In this document: positions 29,501 through 39,512 of the stretch, in pieces
Layout of the letters: each line of letters opens with the position of its first letter
How positions within the stretch are numbered: the stretch's first letter is position 1
NCBI GenBank assembly: GCA_948099385.1
Contig: CANUEZ040000071.1
Coordinates: 1,302,001 to 1,366,000 of the forward strand
Origin: Fasciola hepatica
Taxonomy: Eukaryota; Platyhelminthes; Trematoda; Plagiorchiida; Fasciolidae
Length of the DNA: 64,000 nucleotides
Direction: 5' to 3'
Position numbers and translations under genes: made by a program
The notes under the pieces: generated by a model
Seen by the model: only the letters and a program-made list of their open reading frames with translations
Databases searched by the model: none
Told to the model about the DNA's origin: nothing

Positions 29501-30166
29501 ATGCCAAGAAAAGGATCAAAGGCAGTCGAATCCGGACAGGAAGTAATACGGCAAGTCTCTGGGGAGGTTTTGGGTACATATGATTCTTTAGTTAATGCTA
29601 GATCGCCTAGTCCTGTCAGTGCTAGTTCATGTGTTAATGAGAGCAATATTGATCGTAAGGATGTCGATTTATATAAGCTGAGAATACTAGAACTAGAGCA
29701 ACAGCTACTTTCGGCTAGACTACAGGCGCATGAAGCAGAGAAGTGTACACAGAAACAGCGAGAGCATGAGACCAGTGACTTCGACACTTCCGATAGGTTG
29801 AGGTGCAATAAGGTAGGGAACCCCACGCCGGTCGCCGACTACAAACCACCATCGATCGATCTGCCTAGAGTGGAACTAACGGTTTTCGACGGGCGAGCTG
29901 AGCAATACTGCAAGTTTGTCAAGCAGTTCGGGACGTTCTTTGAAAATAAGGTAACCGACCCTGGGCAAAGGCTTCTCTACCTTACTCACTACTGTCGAGG
30001 CCGAGCAAGAGAAGCTATCGACGGGTGCACCATGCTCGACCCAGAACAAGGCTACACAATGGCAAGGAAGATTCTAAGGGACTTGTTTGGCCAACCGTTC
30101 AAAGTAGCCCATAACTTAATAGAGGGCGTGATGGTAGAGGCAAAAAGAACCAAGGGCGACGTCTAA
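29501..30166 (+). CDS. BEL1 gag, N-terminal part
   Basis: 221 codons from ATG to TAA (30164-30166). A coiled-coil-like stretch (LRILELEQQLLSARLQAHEA, residues about 53-72) is followed by the capsid-like block VELTVFDGRAEQYCKFVKQF and YLTHYCRGRAREAIDGC, typical of BEL/Pao gag. The reading frame continues unchanged after the TAA into MADLVIKMQ, so the stop splits gag. The same TAA occurs in BEL2. Gag would assemble particles around the RNA. Confidence 0.88.
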   Translation: MPRKGSKAVESGQEVIRQVSGEVLGTYDSLVNARSPSPVSASSCVNESNIDRKDVDLYKLRILELEQQLLSARLQAHEAEKCTQKQREHETSDFDTSDRLRCNKVGNPTPVADYKPPSIDLPRVELTVFDGRAEQYCKFVKQFGTFFENKVTDPGQRLLYLTHYCRGRAREAIDGCTMLDPEQGYTMARKILRDLFGQPFKVAHNLIEGVMVEAKRTKGDV

Positions 30167-30169
30167 ACC

Positions 30170-32802
30170 ATGGCCGACCTGGTGATTAAGATGCAGAACT
30201 GCTCAATAGCCCTCGACCATTTAGGTTACAGGGCTGACCTAGATGCCATGCACACTTTGGAAGGCATAGTCCGTCACCTCTCTCCCGAACTACAGGGTCG
30301 GTGGGCGGAAGAAGCAGAACGGATAAGCCGAAGCGACAGAGAAGCCAACTTCGAAGACCTGACTGAATACTTAGGCAGGCAAACGAAGATAGCTGACAGC
30401 AGATTCGGCCGACTCATCCGGGACAGCAACCGAGCAAACAAGCCCAGTACTAGCCAAGTCCAAACTCCTGTACGGGAACATCCAAAGTACCAGCCTTGGA
30501 CCAACACACACGTCATTTCACGAGATGCTACGGCGCAACCAAATTGCAGATCCTGTGGTACTAGCCATGGCCTACCAGAATGCCCCAAGTTCGGCAACGC
30601 CACAATAGACGAACGGTGGGGAATGGCGAGGATGGCAGGAGCATGTTTCATCTGTCTCAACACCACGCACCGGGCAGCAGCCTGTAGAACAAGGAATCGA
30701 TGTGGTTACGAGGGCTGCACGGGCAGACACCATCGGCTGCTGCATCAGGCGAGAGTACCCATATCCGAGGCGAGTGCCAAGCCCAGCGTGATTTGTTCAA
30801 CTTCACAATCTGCCAGTAAACCGGTACGTTTAGGCGTAGTGGCCGTGGGAGTAGTGACTCCGACTGGGATAGTCAAGGCGTTGGCTTTCGTTGATAGTGG
30901 ATCCGACACCACTTTAGTGAAAGAGTGGTTTGCCGACAAACACCAACTGGCTAAAGGTGCGACGTCGTTAGCAGTGAGCACGGTGGGCGGAACACAGGCA
31001 ATGACTGCCGGTAGATTAAGGCTGCAACTCATCTCTCTAGACACTAACGAGGAAATTGGACCAACGGAGGCATTCACGTTAGTGGATCTCCCCATGCGAG
31101 CACCAAGGTCGGTGAACGCAATCTTGACTCGGTGGCCCCACCTGCAGGATGTAACCGTTGTAGACTGGGAAGATGATGAGGTGGATCTCCTCATCGGCTG
31201 CGACGTGCCAGAGGCGCATTGGGTGCTTGACCAAAGAGTGGGCTACCGCCAGGCACCTTATACCGTACGCACGGTTCTGGGATGGATGTTATACGGTCCA
31301 GTAGGGGTACGCGGTTCCGTGAATTACTTATCCGCCGAAACGGACCGCATAGAGTATCATCTGCAACGGCTTTATGAAAAGGAGTTTCATGACATTGGAG
31401 ACGAAAGACCGACGTTGTCTCAAGAGGATCACTTCGCTCTACAAACGGTGCGGCAAGGCACTAGAGGCCTCAAAAAACAGTTCGAGGTTCCCCTCCCATG
31501 GCGCACACCGGTCGACCCGTGGACTGACAACAGAAATTATGTTCTCCAACGATTACTACGACTAAAAGAACGCTTCATTCGAGACCAGAATCTGTGGGAA
31601 CGATACGCGGATTTGATGAAGCGAAACGAGGCCCTCGGTTACGTTGAAAAGGTGCCTGTCAACACCGACAGCGAAAGGGGTATCTGGTATCTGCCTCACC
31701 ATCCGGTTATCAACCCCAAGAAATCCAATAAACTGCGGGTGGTTTTCGACTGTGCGGCCAAGTTTCAGGGCAAGTCGTTAAACGATCGCCTACTACAGGG
31801 GCCTGACTGGACCACACCACTGATCGATGTTTTGTGCCGTTTCAGAGTGGGTAAAGTGGCTTTGTCTGCCGATATTAGGGAAATGTTCCATCAGGTGAAG
31901 ATTCCGGTAGAAGAACGAGATGCTTTGCGTTTCCTGTGGTGCGAAGGGAGCGACCGGGACAACGCAGTGGTGAATTATAGGATGACCGTCCACCCCTTCG
32001 GAGCCATATCGTCACCATTTTGTGCAAACTACGCCCTCCGAGAATCAGCGAACAAACATGGCGATATAGTACATCGGACGGTGGTAGAAAGCGTCAGCAG
32101 GAACTTCTACGTCGACGACTACCTTGGGTCATTCGATGATGTGGAATCAGCTCTAGAGCAGTTCATGGGTCTGACGAGATTGCTGGAAGAGGGCGGCTTC
32201 CATCTAACTAAATGGATGTCGAACGCTTCAGAAGTGCTGAAGGTCATCCCGTATCACGAAAAGGCCGAAAGGGTAAGAGATTTGGACGGCTCTCCACTTC
32301 CTATCGAGCGCACTTTAGGGATACAATGGGACGCGGAAACGGACGATTTTGTTTTCGAACTGAACGTTCCCGAGCTGCCAATAACCCGTCGTGGCATACT
32401 ATCTGCCGTCTCAAGTTTGTTCGACCCGCTCGGTTTCGTCTCACCATGGCTGCTACCCGGAAAGATCTTGCTGCAGCGGCTGTGCCGTAAGAAAGTTGAT
32501 TGGGACCAGTCACTGGACCGAGGGGACCGGTTGGACTGGGAAGAATTTCTGAACACCTTGAAAAAATTAGGGGACATAAGAATCCCACGATGTTTGACTC
32601 CTGGCCATACGACACGGACTGGAGAACTACATGCTTTTTCCGATGCATCCGAAGTCGGTTATGGAGCTGTGGTGTACGGACGATGGTGCGCAGGAGATGG
32701 ACAATATACCACGAGGATCCTGTTCGCCAAAGCCCGCGTTGCTCCACTGAAGTCGGTCTCAATCCCACGCCTTGAACTCAGCGCAGCCATGTTGGCAGTC
32801 AC
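30170..32802 (+). CDS. BEL1 gag C-terminus, protease, RT and partial RNase H
   Basis: Same frame as gag. Zinc motifs lie at residues about 126-138 (C-X2-C-X3-H-X4-C), 159-172 (C-X2-C-X4-H-X4-C) and a C/H-rich block at 178-192. A protease with FVDSGSDTTLVKEWF lies near 240, RT with [20 protein letters not shown] and the catalytic NFYVDDYLGSFDD, and PLGFVSPWLLPGKILLQRL. RNase H starts with LHAFSDASEVGYGAVVYG and RLELSAAMLAV. The frame leaves homology at about 32,800, where the deletion joins the integrase tail in another frame. RT catalytic residues are kept. Confidence 0.92.
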
Positions 32803-33120
32803 GGGTGGAAGCAAGCGAACTATCTGGCCAAGGTCTTCTGGAGGCGATGGCTACGGGAGTACCTACCGGCTTTGCAGACTCGACAGAAGTGGCTGGCCAA
32901 AACAAGACCATTCAAAGTTGGGGACGTGGTTATGATCGCCAACGAACGCGCACATTTCAGCGCTTGGTCTTTGGGAGTAGTTACGGAAACCATCAAAAGC
33001 ACTGACGAAATGATAAAAACGGTGAAGGTGAAGACAGCTAACGGAGTGCTCATTCGTGACATACGCAGTATTAACCTACTCGAGAGCGAAGACGGAGGAG
33101 CTGATAACCCTGAGGCCTAG
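32803..33120 (+). pseudogene. BEL1 integrase, C-terminal remnant
   Basis: From the deletion point this frame reads GWKQANYLAKVFWRRWLREY followed by a FKVGDVVMIANE block and NGVLIRDIRSINLLESE, ending at 33,120. BEL2 carries the same region as VVGWKQVNHLAQAFWKRWTR. The rest of RNase H and the integrase zinc and catalytic core are missing, so BEL1 cannot integrate on its own. Confidence 0.88.
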
Positions 33121-33818
33121 TAAACCTTTTTCACACTAGTCATCGAGGTGGATAAAGAAACACCATATATACCACACGGTCTCCGTCAAACACGTTACAG
33201 TGCTCGCGGTCTTTCGTTGACATTACAGAAGGTTCTTTCCGATATGTGGTGATGATTGCGATCCCATTGTACATCCCGATACATACACACACGCACGACG
33301 CACTCTGCATCCCATAAACCCATGAAACATGTGACAGTGTTCGTTGTTTTGCTTTTTGTTGACGTTGCCGAATGCCCCTTGCATATGTGGAAGCAGCAGA
33401 GCTCAGGTCACACACACATGCTACATTTACTCGTTTTCTTGCCACGCGGTCTTTTGTTGACATTGCAAAAAGTCCTCCTTTGATGTGTAGTCATACCTGT
33501 GATTCCATTGTACACCCCGGCACACACTCACACACACACACATTCAATCAAGCACATACATCCAGGACCGGACGGCCCTTTAAGAAGACAACATCTATGT
33601 GATCCTTCACGCCCGCCATCGGTCATTTGGTCCCGTGGAAGATGTAGAATATCCTCACGTCTATGTAGCCAGTGGGTTAGGTGCGACCAGTAGTAGAACG
33701 TTGACGACGAGCATTAGACGCGCGCACTGACAGCAGGGCCTAGGTAGGTAGGAAGAATCAGTACCTTTATACCGAACCTTTGACTCTGCTAAGGATCCAG
33801 GAGGATTTCGGTGGGCGG
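33121..33818 (+). other. BEL1 3' untranslated region with repeated blocks
   Basis: Two imperfect copies (33,211-33,290 and 33,450-33,530) share GTTGACATT, a CCCATTGTACA-like block and a CA-rich run; a third partial copy starts near 33,355. BEL3's 3' UTR (57,520-57,720) carries one related copy, so the blocks belong to the element. The sequence just before the LTR (AGGAGGATTT...GTGGGCGG) is the likely polypurine region. Confidence 0.7.
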
Positions 33819-34195
33819 TGTAACAGCCGGTCGTGGAAAATCCCCCTTTAACCCCCGCGATTCAGTGTTCTTCCTAACATCACTCATTTCCATGCACTAC
33901 TGACTTGTCTTTACGAACTGGTTGTTTTTCTGGACCAATTGTTGTTTGTTCGCGCCAAGAGCGCTACTTTGGCACATCCTTGTTCAGGACCTTGCGTGAC
34001 GCACGTGCTGTCTGCTCACACGCTGCTATTCGGTTTCTCGTTGTTGAGTCCTTGTGATTGTATTATTGTGGTTTGTATATTTTTTATGTCATTGTTCATG
34101 TTATAATCTAGTATCGTAGAACATCACGGATAATCGTTTTTCGATTTCGGGATCCGTTTCAAACTTGGCTACGCATTGCTAAAACGTTCGTTACA
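33819..34195 (+). repeat. BEL1 3' LTR (LTR B)
   Basis: 377 bp, TGTAACAG to CGTTACA. Its outer end at 34,195 abuts the integrase end of BEL2 with no intervening base. Confidence 0.93.
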
Positions 34196-35294
34196 ATGGG
34201 TATAGCTTGATCGGTAGCGTCGGCCTCGCCCGCGCCGCTGTCACATTCAAGCAGACATATTTTACGTATATCTCTCTCAATACGTCTCCTTTGTTCGTCC
34301 TCACCACCACCGTGCTCACGAGACCATCGATTTCTGTACGACAATCCTTGATCACTCCAACCAGCCAATCGTCTTTATGTAGGTGGCTCTCCACGAGGAT
34401 GACCACGTCGCCATGCCTGAACGACCTCTGTTTGGAGATCCAATTTTGCGGAAGCTGCAGTGTCGGTAGATACTCCCTCGTCCATCGTTTCCAGAAAGCC
34501 TGTGCTAGGTGGTTCACTTGTTTCCATCCAACGACGTACGTTCCACGCAGGGTTCTCGGGGTGGTTACTCCTGCGCTTGACCGGAGTAATAATAGGTCGT
34601 TGGGGGCGAGTGCCGGTTCGCCTTCCGGGTCTGAGAAGATCGGCATCAGGGGTCTGTTGTTCAATATGCCTTCTACTTCTGTTAGTAAAGTAGCCAGCGT
34701 CTCGTCATCGAGGGTTTGTTGTGAGGCCAGGGCTGTGAGTATTTTCCTGGTTGATCGTATCAGCCTTTCCCAAAAGTCACCACGATGACTGGCATAAGGT
34801 GGGTTGAAGTGCCATTCTATCCCCTTTGCTACGGTCTTGTTTTGTATTTTGGCTTGGTTCAAGCGGCTCCACCATTTCTCTAACTCCTTATGAGCCCCAA
34901 CGAAGTTCGAGCCATTGTCGGAGTATATATTCTTGGGGACGCCCCGCCTCGCGATGAACCTTTGAAGGGCCATTAGGAATGAATCGGTTGTCATGTTATG
35001 CACTACTTCGAGGTGGGCTGCTCTGGATTGTAGGCATGTTATCAGGCAGCCGTGCCTCTTTTGGGTGCTCCTCTGATGTCGTACAAGTAACGGGCCAAAG
35101 CAGTCGACGCCAATTTCCACGAACGGGCACCATCCCGGTTGAACTCTCGCGGCTGGAACAGGGGCCATCATTTGTTGGATTGCTACCGCTCTTCGGCGAC
35201 GACAAGAAATGCAGTTGCCTATGACTCGTTTGGCCGTCGCTGGTCCCTTTGTCACCCAAAATTGTCGGCGTATATTGTTCAATAAGTGGTTCAA
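34191..35294 (-). CDS. BEL2 integrase
   Basis: A 367-codon minus-strand frame. Residues 28 and 31 are the C-I-S-C zinc cysteines; D64 (G-V-D-C-F-G), D126 (S-D-N-G-S-N-F) and E176 (D-F-W-E-R) form the D,D,E triad. The tail has VVGWKQVNHLAQAFWKRW and a FRHGDVVILVE block. The final stop (34191-34193) lies inside BEL1's LTR, so the natural C-terminus is cut; BEL3 continues further. The histidines of the zinc domain lie upstream across stops near 35,310-35,400. It is the most complete BEL integrase in the window. Confidence 0.9.
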   Translation of the reverse strand: MNHLLNNIRRQFWVTKGPATAKRVIGNCISCRRRRAVAIQQMMAPVPAARVQPGWCPFVEIGVDCFGPLLVRHQRSTQKRHGCLITCLQSRAAHLEVVHNMTTDSFLMALQRFIARRGVPKNIYSDNGSNFVGAHKELEKWWSRLNQAKIQNKTVAKGIEWHFNPPYASHRGDFWERLIRSTRKILTALASQQTLDDETLATLLTEVEGILNNRPLMPIFSDPEGEPALAPNDLLLLRSSAGVTTPRTLRGTYVVGWKQVNHLAQAFWKRWTREYLPTLQLPQNWISKQRSFRHGDVVILVESHLHKDDWLVGVIKDCRTEIDGLVSTVVVRTNKGDVLREIYVKYVCLNVTAARARPTLPIKLYPL

Positions 35295-35295
35295 A

Positions 35296-36610
35296 CCTGC
35301 GTGTACCTATTCTCGATGTACATGGTCTATCAAGCATCTCGCTATGCCGTGGTCACCAGGGACTGTTATGGGGCATTTTTTTATTACACTAGATCTGAAT
35401 TCATCGGCCGCCCTCCAACTCTCAGCAGTGTGTTGGTTTGCATAGGGTTTAGCCTTTGGATACTACTGTAAAACAGCCTGCTTCCTTTGGTGTTATCACC
35501 TATCCTGGCTAGCTCGCGGGCCTCGGACGGGAAAGCGTCTGGTTGCAATAGGCGTAGAACGTCGAGTTCGGCTTGAGTCAGCTCGCCCGCTAGTATCGTC
35601 CCCACGTTCAATGTTTTGTGGTCTTGCGCCTTTCATAATCAATGAGAGTGCTTCGTGCCGTGTCAGCCAGACCACTGCTCTTAGCATTTTTGTCCAGTTG
35701 GGGAATTGCAACAGTTTTTCTATTAGGCTTAAGCTTCCCGTGAAGTTTGTAGCCAGTATCAGTCTTTTGATCTCGATATAGCCATCATCAGCCTTAGGTA
35801 ATAATAGCGTTGGCCACATCACTTTAGCTGCAGTTAGGAGGTCTGGTCCCATTGTTCACAACCACAACCTCTTTGGCTCCTTCAGGCCCCTTGAGCAGAA
35901 GTCGGCCGGGTTACTGGCGGATTTTACATAGTGCCATTGATCGGTTTTGGTCGACTCGTGGACTATAGTGAGTCTGTTGGCCACAAAAGTTTTAAAACCA
36001 GTGGTAGCGTTGTTTATGTAATGAAGTACCATGGCTGAATCCGTCCAAAAGTTTGGTTCCCAGTCTATCTGGTCGAAGCATCTCCTAATCAGCCTCGCGG
36101 CTTTCATGACCAGTACTGCTGCCGTCAGTTCCAGCCTCGGAATGGACACCGTTTTCAGTGGAGCCACTCTCACCTTTGCGAATAGTATCTGGCTGTGCCG
36201 CACACCATCTGCGTCAACCCAGCAGCCGTGAGCAACTGTCCCGTGACCTATTTATGATGCATCGGAGAATAAGTGGAGTCGGGCATCGTTTGTGCACTTG
36301 ATACCTGTCAAACATCTTTATATTTTGATCTCACCAAGTTGCTCTAGGCTCTGCAGCCAGCCGCGCCATCGCCTATTGTCGTCATCCTGGAGAGGTTCGT
36401 CCCAACCCGCCCCTCTTTGGCGCAGCGATTGCAGCAAGCACTTTCCCGGTAACAACCATGGCGAAACAAAACCTAGGGGGTCATAGAGGCTTGAAACTGC
36501 TGATAGGATTCCTCGCCGTGTGACTGCTCGTTTGGTTAGGTCTAGAGTGAAAATGAATTCGTCCCCTCTGGGTTTCCACTGAAGCCCAAGCGTGCGCTCC
36601 GTTCGTGAAG
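35296..36610 (-). pseudogene. BEL2 RT end, RNase H and connector
   Basis: Minus-strand frames in order: 36318-36620 (ERTLGLQWKPRGDEFIFTLD, AVSSLYDPLGFVSPWLLPG), a short block with LFSDAS and then TAA, 35856-36203 (ILFAKVRVAPLKTVSIPRLE, FWTDSAMVLHYINN, SASNPADFCSRGL, the RNase H), a TGA near 35,853, 35496-35852 (connector) and 35384-35611 (integrase start, AELDVLRLLQPDAF, LLRVGGR). At least three stops and a shift are present. The TAA in LFSDAS is shared with BEL3. Confidence 0.85.
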
Positions 36611-36619
36611 AGGATCCCA

Positions 36620-37420
36620 CCGACCCTGCAGTTCGGGAGAGAGGTGACGGACTATGCCTTCCAAAGTGTGCATGGCATCTAGGTCAGCCCTGTAACCTAA
36701 ATGGTCGAGGGCTATTGAGCAGTTCTGCATCTTAATCACCAGGTCGGCCATGGTTTAGACGTCGCCCTTGGTTCTTTTTGCCTCTACCATCACGCCCTCT
36801 ATTAAGTTATGGGCTACTTTGAACGGTTGGCCAAACAAGTCCCTTAGAATCTTCCTTGCCATTGTGTAGCCTTGTTCTGGGTCGAGCATGGTGCACCCGT
36901 CGATAGCTTCTCTTGCTCGGCCTCGACAGTAGTGAGTAAGGTAGAGAAGCCTTTGCCCAGGGTCGGTTACCTTATTTTCAAAGAACGTCCCGAACTGCTT
37001 GACAAACTTGCAGTATTGCTCAGCTCGCCCGTCGAAAACCGTTAGTTCCACTCTAGGCAGATCGATCGATGGTGGTTTGTAGTCGGCGACCGGCGTGGGG
37101 TTCCCTACCTTATTGCACCTCAACCTATCGGAAGTGTCGAAGTCACTGGTCTCATGCTCTCGCTGTTTCTGTGTACACTTCTCTGCTTCATGCGCCTGTA
37201 GTCTAGCCGAAAGTAGCTGTTGCTCTAGTTCTAGTATTCTCAGCCTATACAAATCAACATCTTTACGATCCATATTGCTCTCATTAACACATGAACTAGC
37301 ACTGACAGGACTAGGCGATCTAGCATTAACTAAAGAATCATATGTACCCAAAACCTCCCCAGAGACTTGCCGTATTACTTCCTGTCCGGATTCGACTGCC
37401 TTTGATCCTTTTCTTGGCAT
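36620..37420 (-). pseudogene. BEL2 gag, 5' part
   Basis: 36755-37420 is nearly the same protein as BEL1 gag (I to M and K to R near residues 50-58). The TAA at 36755-36757 is in the same place. The frame resumes at 36751 with MADLVIKMQ and loses homology after H-L-S-P-E-L-Q-G-R-W, where gag is joined to the distal RT in a different frame. The junction shows a 4-base overlap (TGGG). Confidence 0.9.
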
Positions 37421-37463
37421 TTTGCGTGAATTTTCCTCGTTCCAAAATTGATCTATTGAGTAT

Positions 37464-37840
37464 TGTTACGAACGTTTGAGCAATGCGTAGCCAAGTTTGA
37501 AACGGATCCCGAAATCGAAAAACGATTATCCGTGATATTCTACGATACTAGATTATTACAATAAAAAATGACATAAACAATATACAAACCTCAATAATAC
37601 AATCACAAGGACTCAACAACGAGAAACCGAATAGCAGCGTGTGAGCAGACAGCACGTGCGTCACGCAGGTCCTGAACAAGGATGTGCCAAAGTAGCGCTC
37701 TTGGCGCGAACAAACAACAATTGGTCCAGAAAAACAACCAGTTCGTAAAGACAAGTCAGTAGTGCATGGAAATGAGTGATGTTAGGAAGAACACTGAATC
37801 GCGGGGGTTAAAGGGGGATTTTCCACGACCGGTTGTTACA
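37464..37840 (-). repeat. BEL2 5' LTR (LTR C), mosaic
   Basis: 377 bp, reading TGTAACAACC to CGTAACA on minus. Its first 80 bases match LTR B at the sites where A and B differ; from about base 180 on it matches LTR A. Confidence 0.92.
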
Positions 37841-37849
37841 CAGATCCCT

Positions 37850-39370
37850 GCGAACGCGCCCTCTTATTATCGAAATCAGATCCAGGACACGGGGAAGCTC
37901 TGTGCCGCTAAGCCCCCCTTTGCCCGGTCAACATTCTATTGGTTGACCCTTGCACCTCCTCCAGACAGTTTATATCCTTCTGGTAGTACGGTGCTCAGGC
38001 TTGCACTCAGTATTTCATGTGCGGCCTGACTATGGCTTGGCAGTTCGGAAAGAAAATCTCAGGCTTTCTACACTACATGGTGGGCCTATCTCATAAGAAT
38101 TCTCTCTTTGCCGTGCCAGATGCGGAGGTGCGCTGCTGTAACGGCTTGAAGCTGTTGTCTGGTATGACGCCCAAATCTTTGACCGAAAAGACCACTTGCT
38201 CTGATCCCCCACCGTTTCCGCTGGCCACTGTACTTATGGTCAAACACTGGCACTCAATGAGGTTTCGTGGAAGGTCTCATTCACGTGACCAGTTTTGTAC
38301 AGCTGGCTTGACAAGTTCTATGTCTACTCCCGCTATCCTGACGTCATCAGCAAAACACAAAGGTGCGATTTTTAAGCTCACGTGCTAGGTCAGTGGTGAA
38401 GGTGAGGAAGGGCAGAGGGCCGACAGCTGAGACCTGTGGCAACCCACTCGCTTCACCTTCCGATTAGCAGACATGACTACCCACCTCAACACCAAAATTT
38501 CGTCCTGTTAGAAAGCTATTTGCTCATTGTCCTGCCTCTCCAATGACTCCCATATACTGCTGCCTGACGTTCAGACACCTGTGGTCCACAGAATCAAACG
38601 TCTTGCTGAAGTCCAAGTAACAGACGGCAACCGGCTGCTCTTCATCCATGTGCTTGGCTGCCCCATCGACGAGCAGCAGCAGATTGGCCAGAACAGATCG
38701 TTTTTCCACAAACATATGCTGCGCATCTGATATGAGGTTATGCTGGGCTAAACGCCCAAAGATCCGTTTTCTAACTATTCTCTCAAAACATTTGCACAGT
38801 ACTGAAATCGAGCTAAGCCGCTGGTACCTTTCGGCCTTTTGTCGGGGTCCGCCGCGGTGGCTTTCCTCCAGTCTCCCGGCACAGTCCACTCCCCAAGTAA
38901 CGTTTCATGCAGTTTTATCATTGGAGCCTTCAAGGCTTCGGGCGGAGGCTGACTGTTGACTGGATGAATCCTATCTGACTCTGCGGCTTTGTTTCTGCTT
39001 AGGGTTAGCGGCTCCGCGTAATCCTCTCCTTATGCACTGAGTTCTGGCGTTGAAGTTTCCGTGCTCCCTCCACTTTTCCCCTACATTACTTGCTAGTAGA
39101 TGTATGATCTTGAAGAATCATAAGAGAGTGTTGGCCTTGTCCTCTTCGCTTAGGGCCAGTCGTTCCCGTACCCCTTTCAAAGCTGCTACTCTTCTCCTCA
39201 TACGTTTTTGGGATTTCACATGAGCGTAGAACAGCATTGGGTTAGTGTGGACTGAAGCAGCAATCCGACGCTCGAAGGAATATTCCTCTACTATTGGGAT
39301 CGCTTGAACTCTGTCTCTAGCCACCTTAGAGCTGTTCCATGTCAGCCAAGTTTTGCACGGCTTGTGCACC
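37850..39370 (-). pseudogene. CR1-G linker and reverse transcriptase, decayed
   Basis: Minus frames: 39118-39369 (VEEYSFERRIAASVHTNPML, SQKRMRRRVAALKGV), a gap, 38524-38889 (HRGGPRQKAERYQRLSSISV, DAQHMFVEKRSVLANLLLLV, VCYLDFSKTFDSVDHRCL), then degraded palm blocks near 38,400-38,300 where DDVRIAG-like text replaces FADD (A-D-D-V with a preceding frameshift). A thumb follows from 38,212 down, ending LDLISIIRG. It would be inactive. Confidence 0.75.
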
Positions 39371-39512
39371 GTCCATCGTTGCCTGCGAGTAACTATAGCC
39401 CTGCGAACATTTTACTTCCACCCTGGGGGTTGGCTTCTTCTAACAACCGTCAGAAGTGCAAACCCTTCTCTAAGTGTGAGTACCATCAGCTTGATAGCCT
39501 TCCAACGTTCCT

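Larger units (their letters stand above)
29081..34195 (+). mobile_element. BEL/Pao retrotransposon 1, internally deleted
   Basis: A 5.1-kb plus-strand element has 377-bp LTRs, a gag-pol frame interrupted by one TAA, and a large internal deletion that joins RNase H to the integrase C-terminus at about 32,800. A 0.7-kb 3' untranslated region with repeated CA-rich blocks precedes the 3' LTR. The flanks (CCGAT left, ATGGG right) do not match, so the ends were probably brought together by recombination. BEL/Pao assignment rests on the YVDD RT, the D-S-G-S protease and the long gag zinc region. Confidence 0.92.
34196..37840 (-). mobile_element. BEL/Pao retrotransposon 2, chimeric and deleted
   Basis: A minus-strand copy has a 5' LTR at 37840-37464, a BEL1-type gag (37420-36620), then a direct junction near 36,615 into the distal RT of a BEL3-type pol, RNase H, a connector and integrase. 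Gag zinc region, protease and most RT are deleted. There is no 3' LTR; the integrase tail ends at 34,196 against BEL1's LTR. Gag protein differs from BEL1's at about two residues, while pol is much closer to BEL3's than to BEL1's. Confidence 0.88.

Noticed and set aside
34207..34788. Plus-strand frame of 193 codons, repeated at 57,835-58,458
   Set aside because: It is the antisense of the BEL integrase and is repeated only because the integrase is.
29076..37845. CCGAT before BEL1 and CAGAT after BEL2 as a target-site duplication of one composite element
   Set aside because: Only four of five bases match, and the CR1-like elements on the two sides are different copies cut at different places, so removing the block does not restore a frame.
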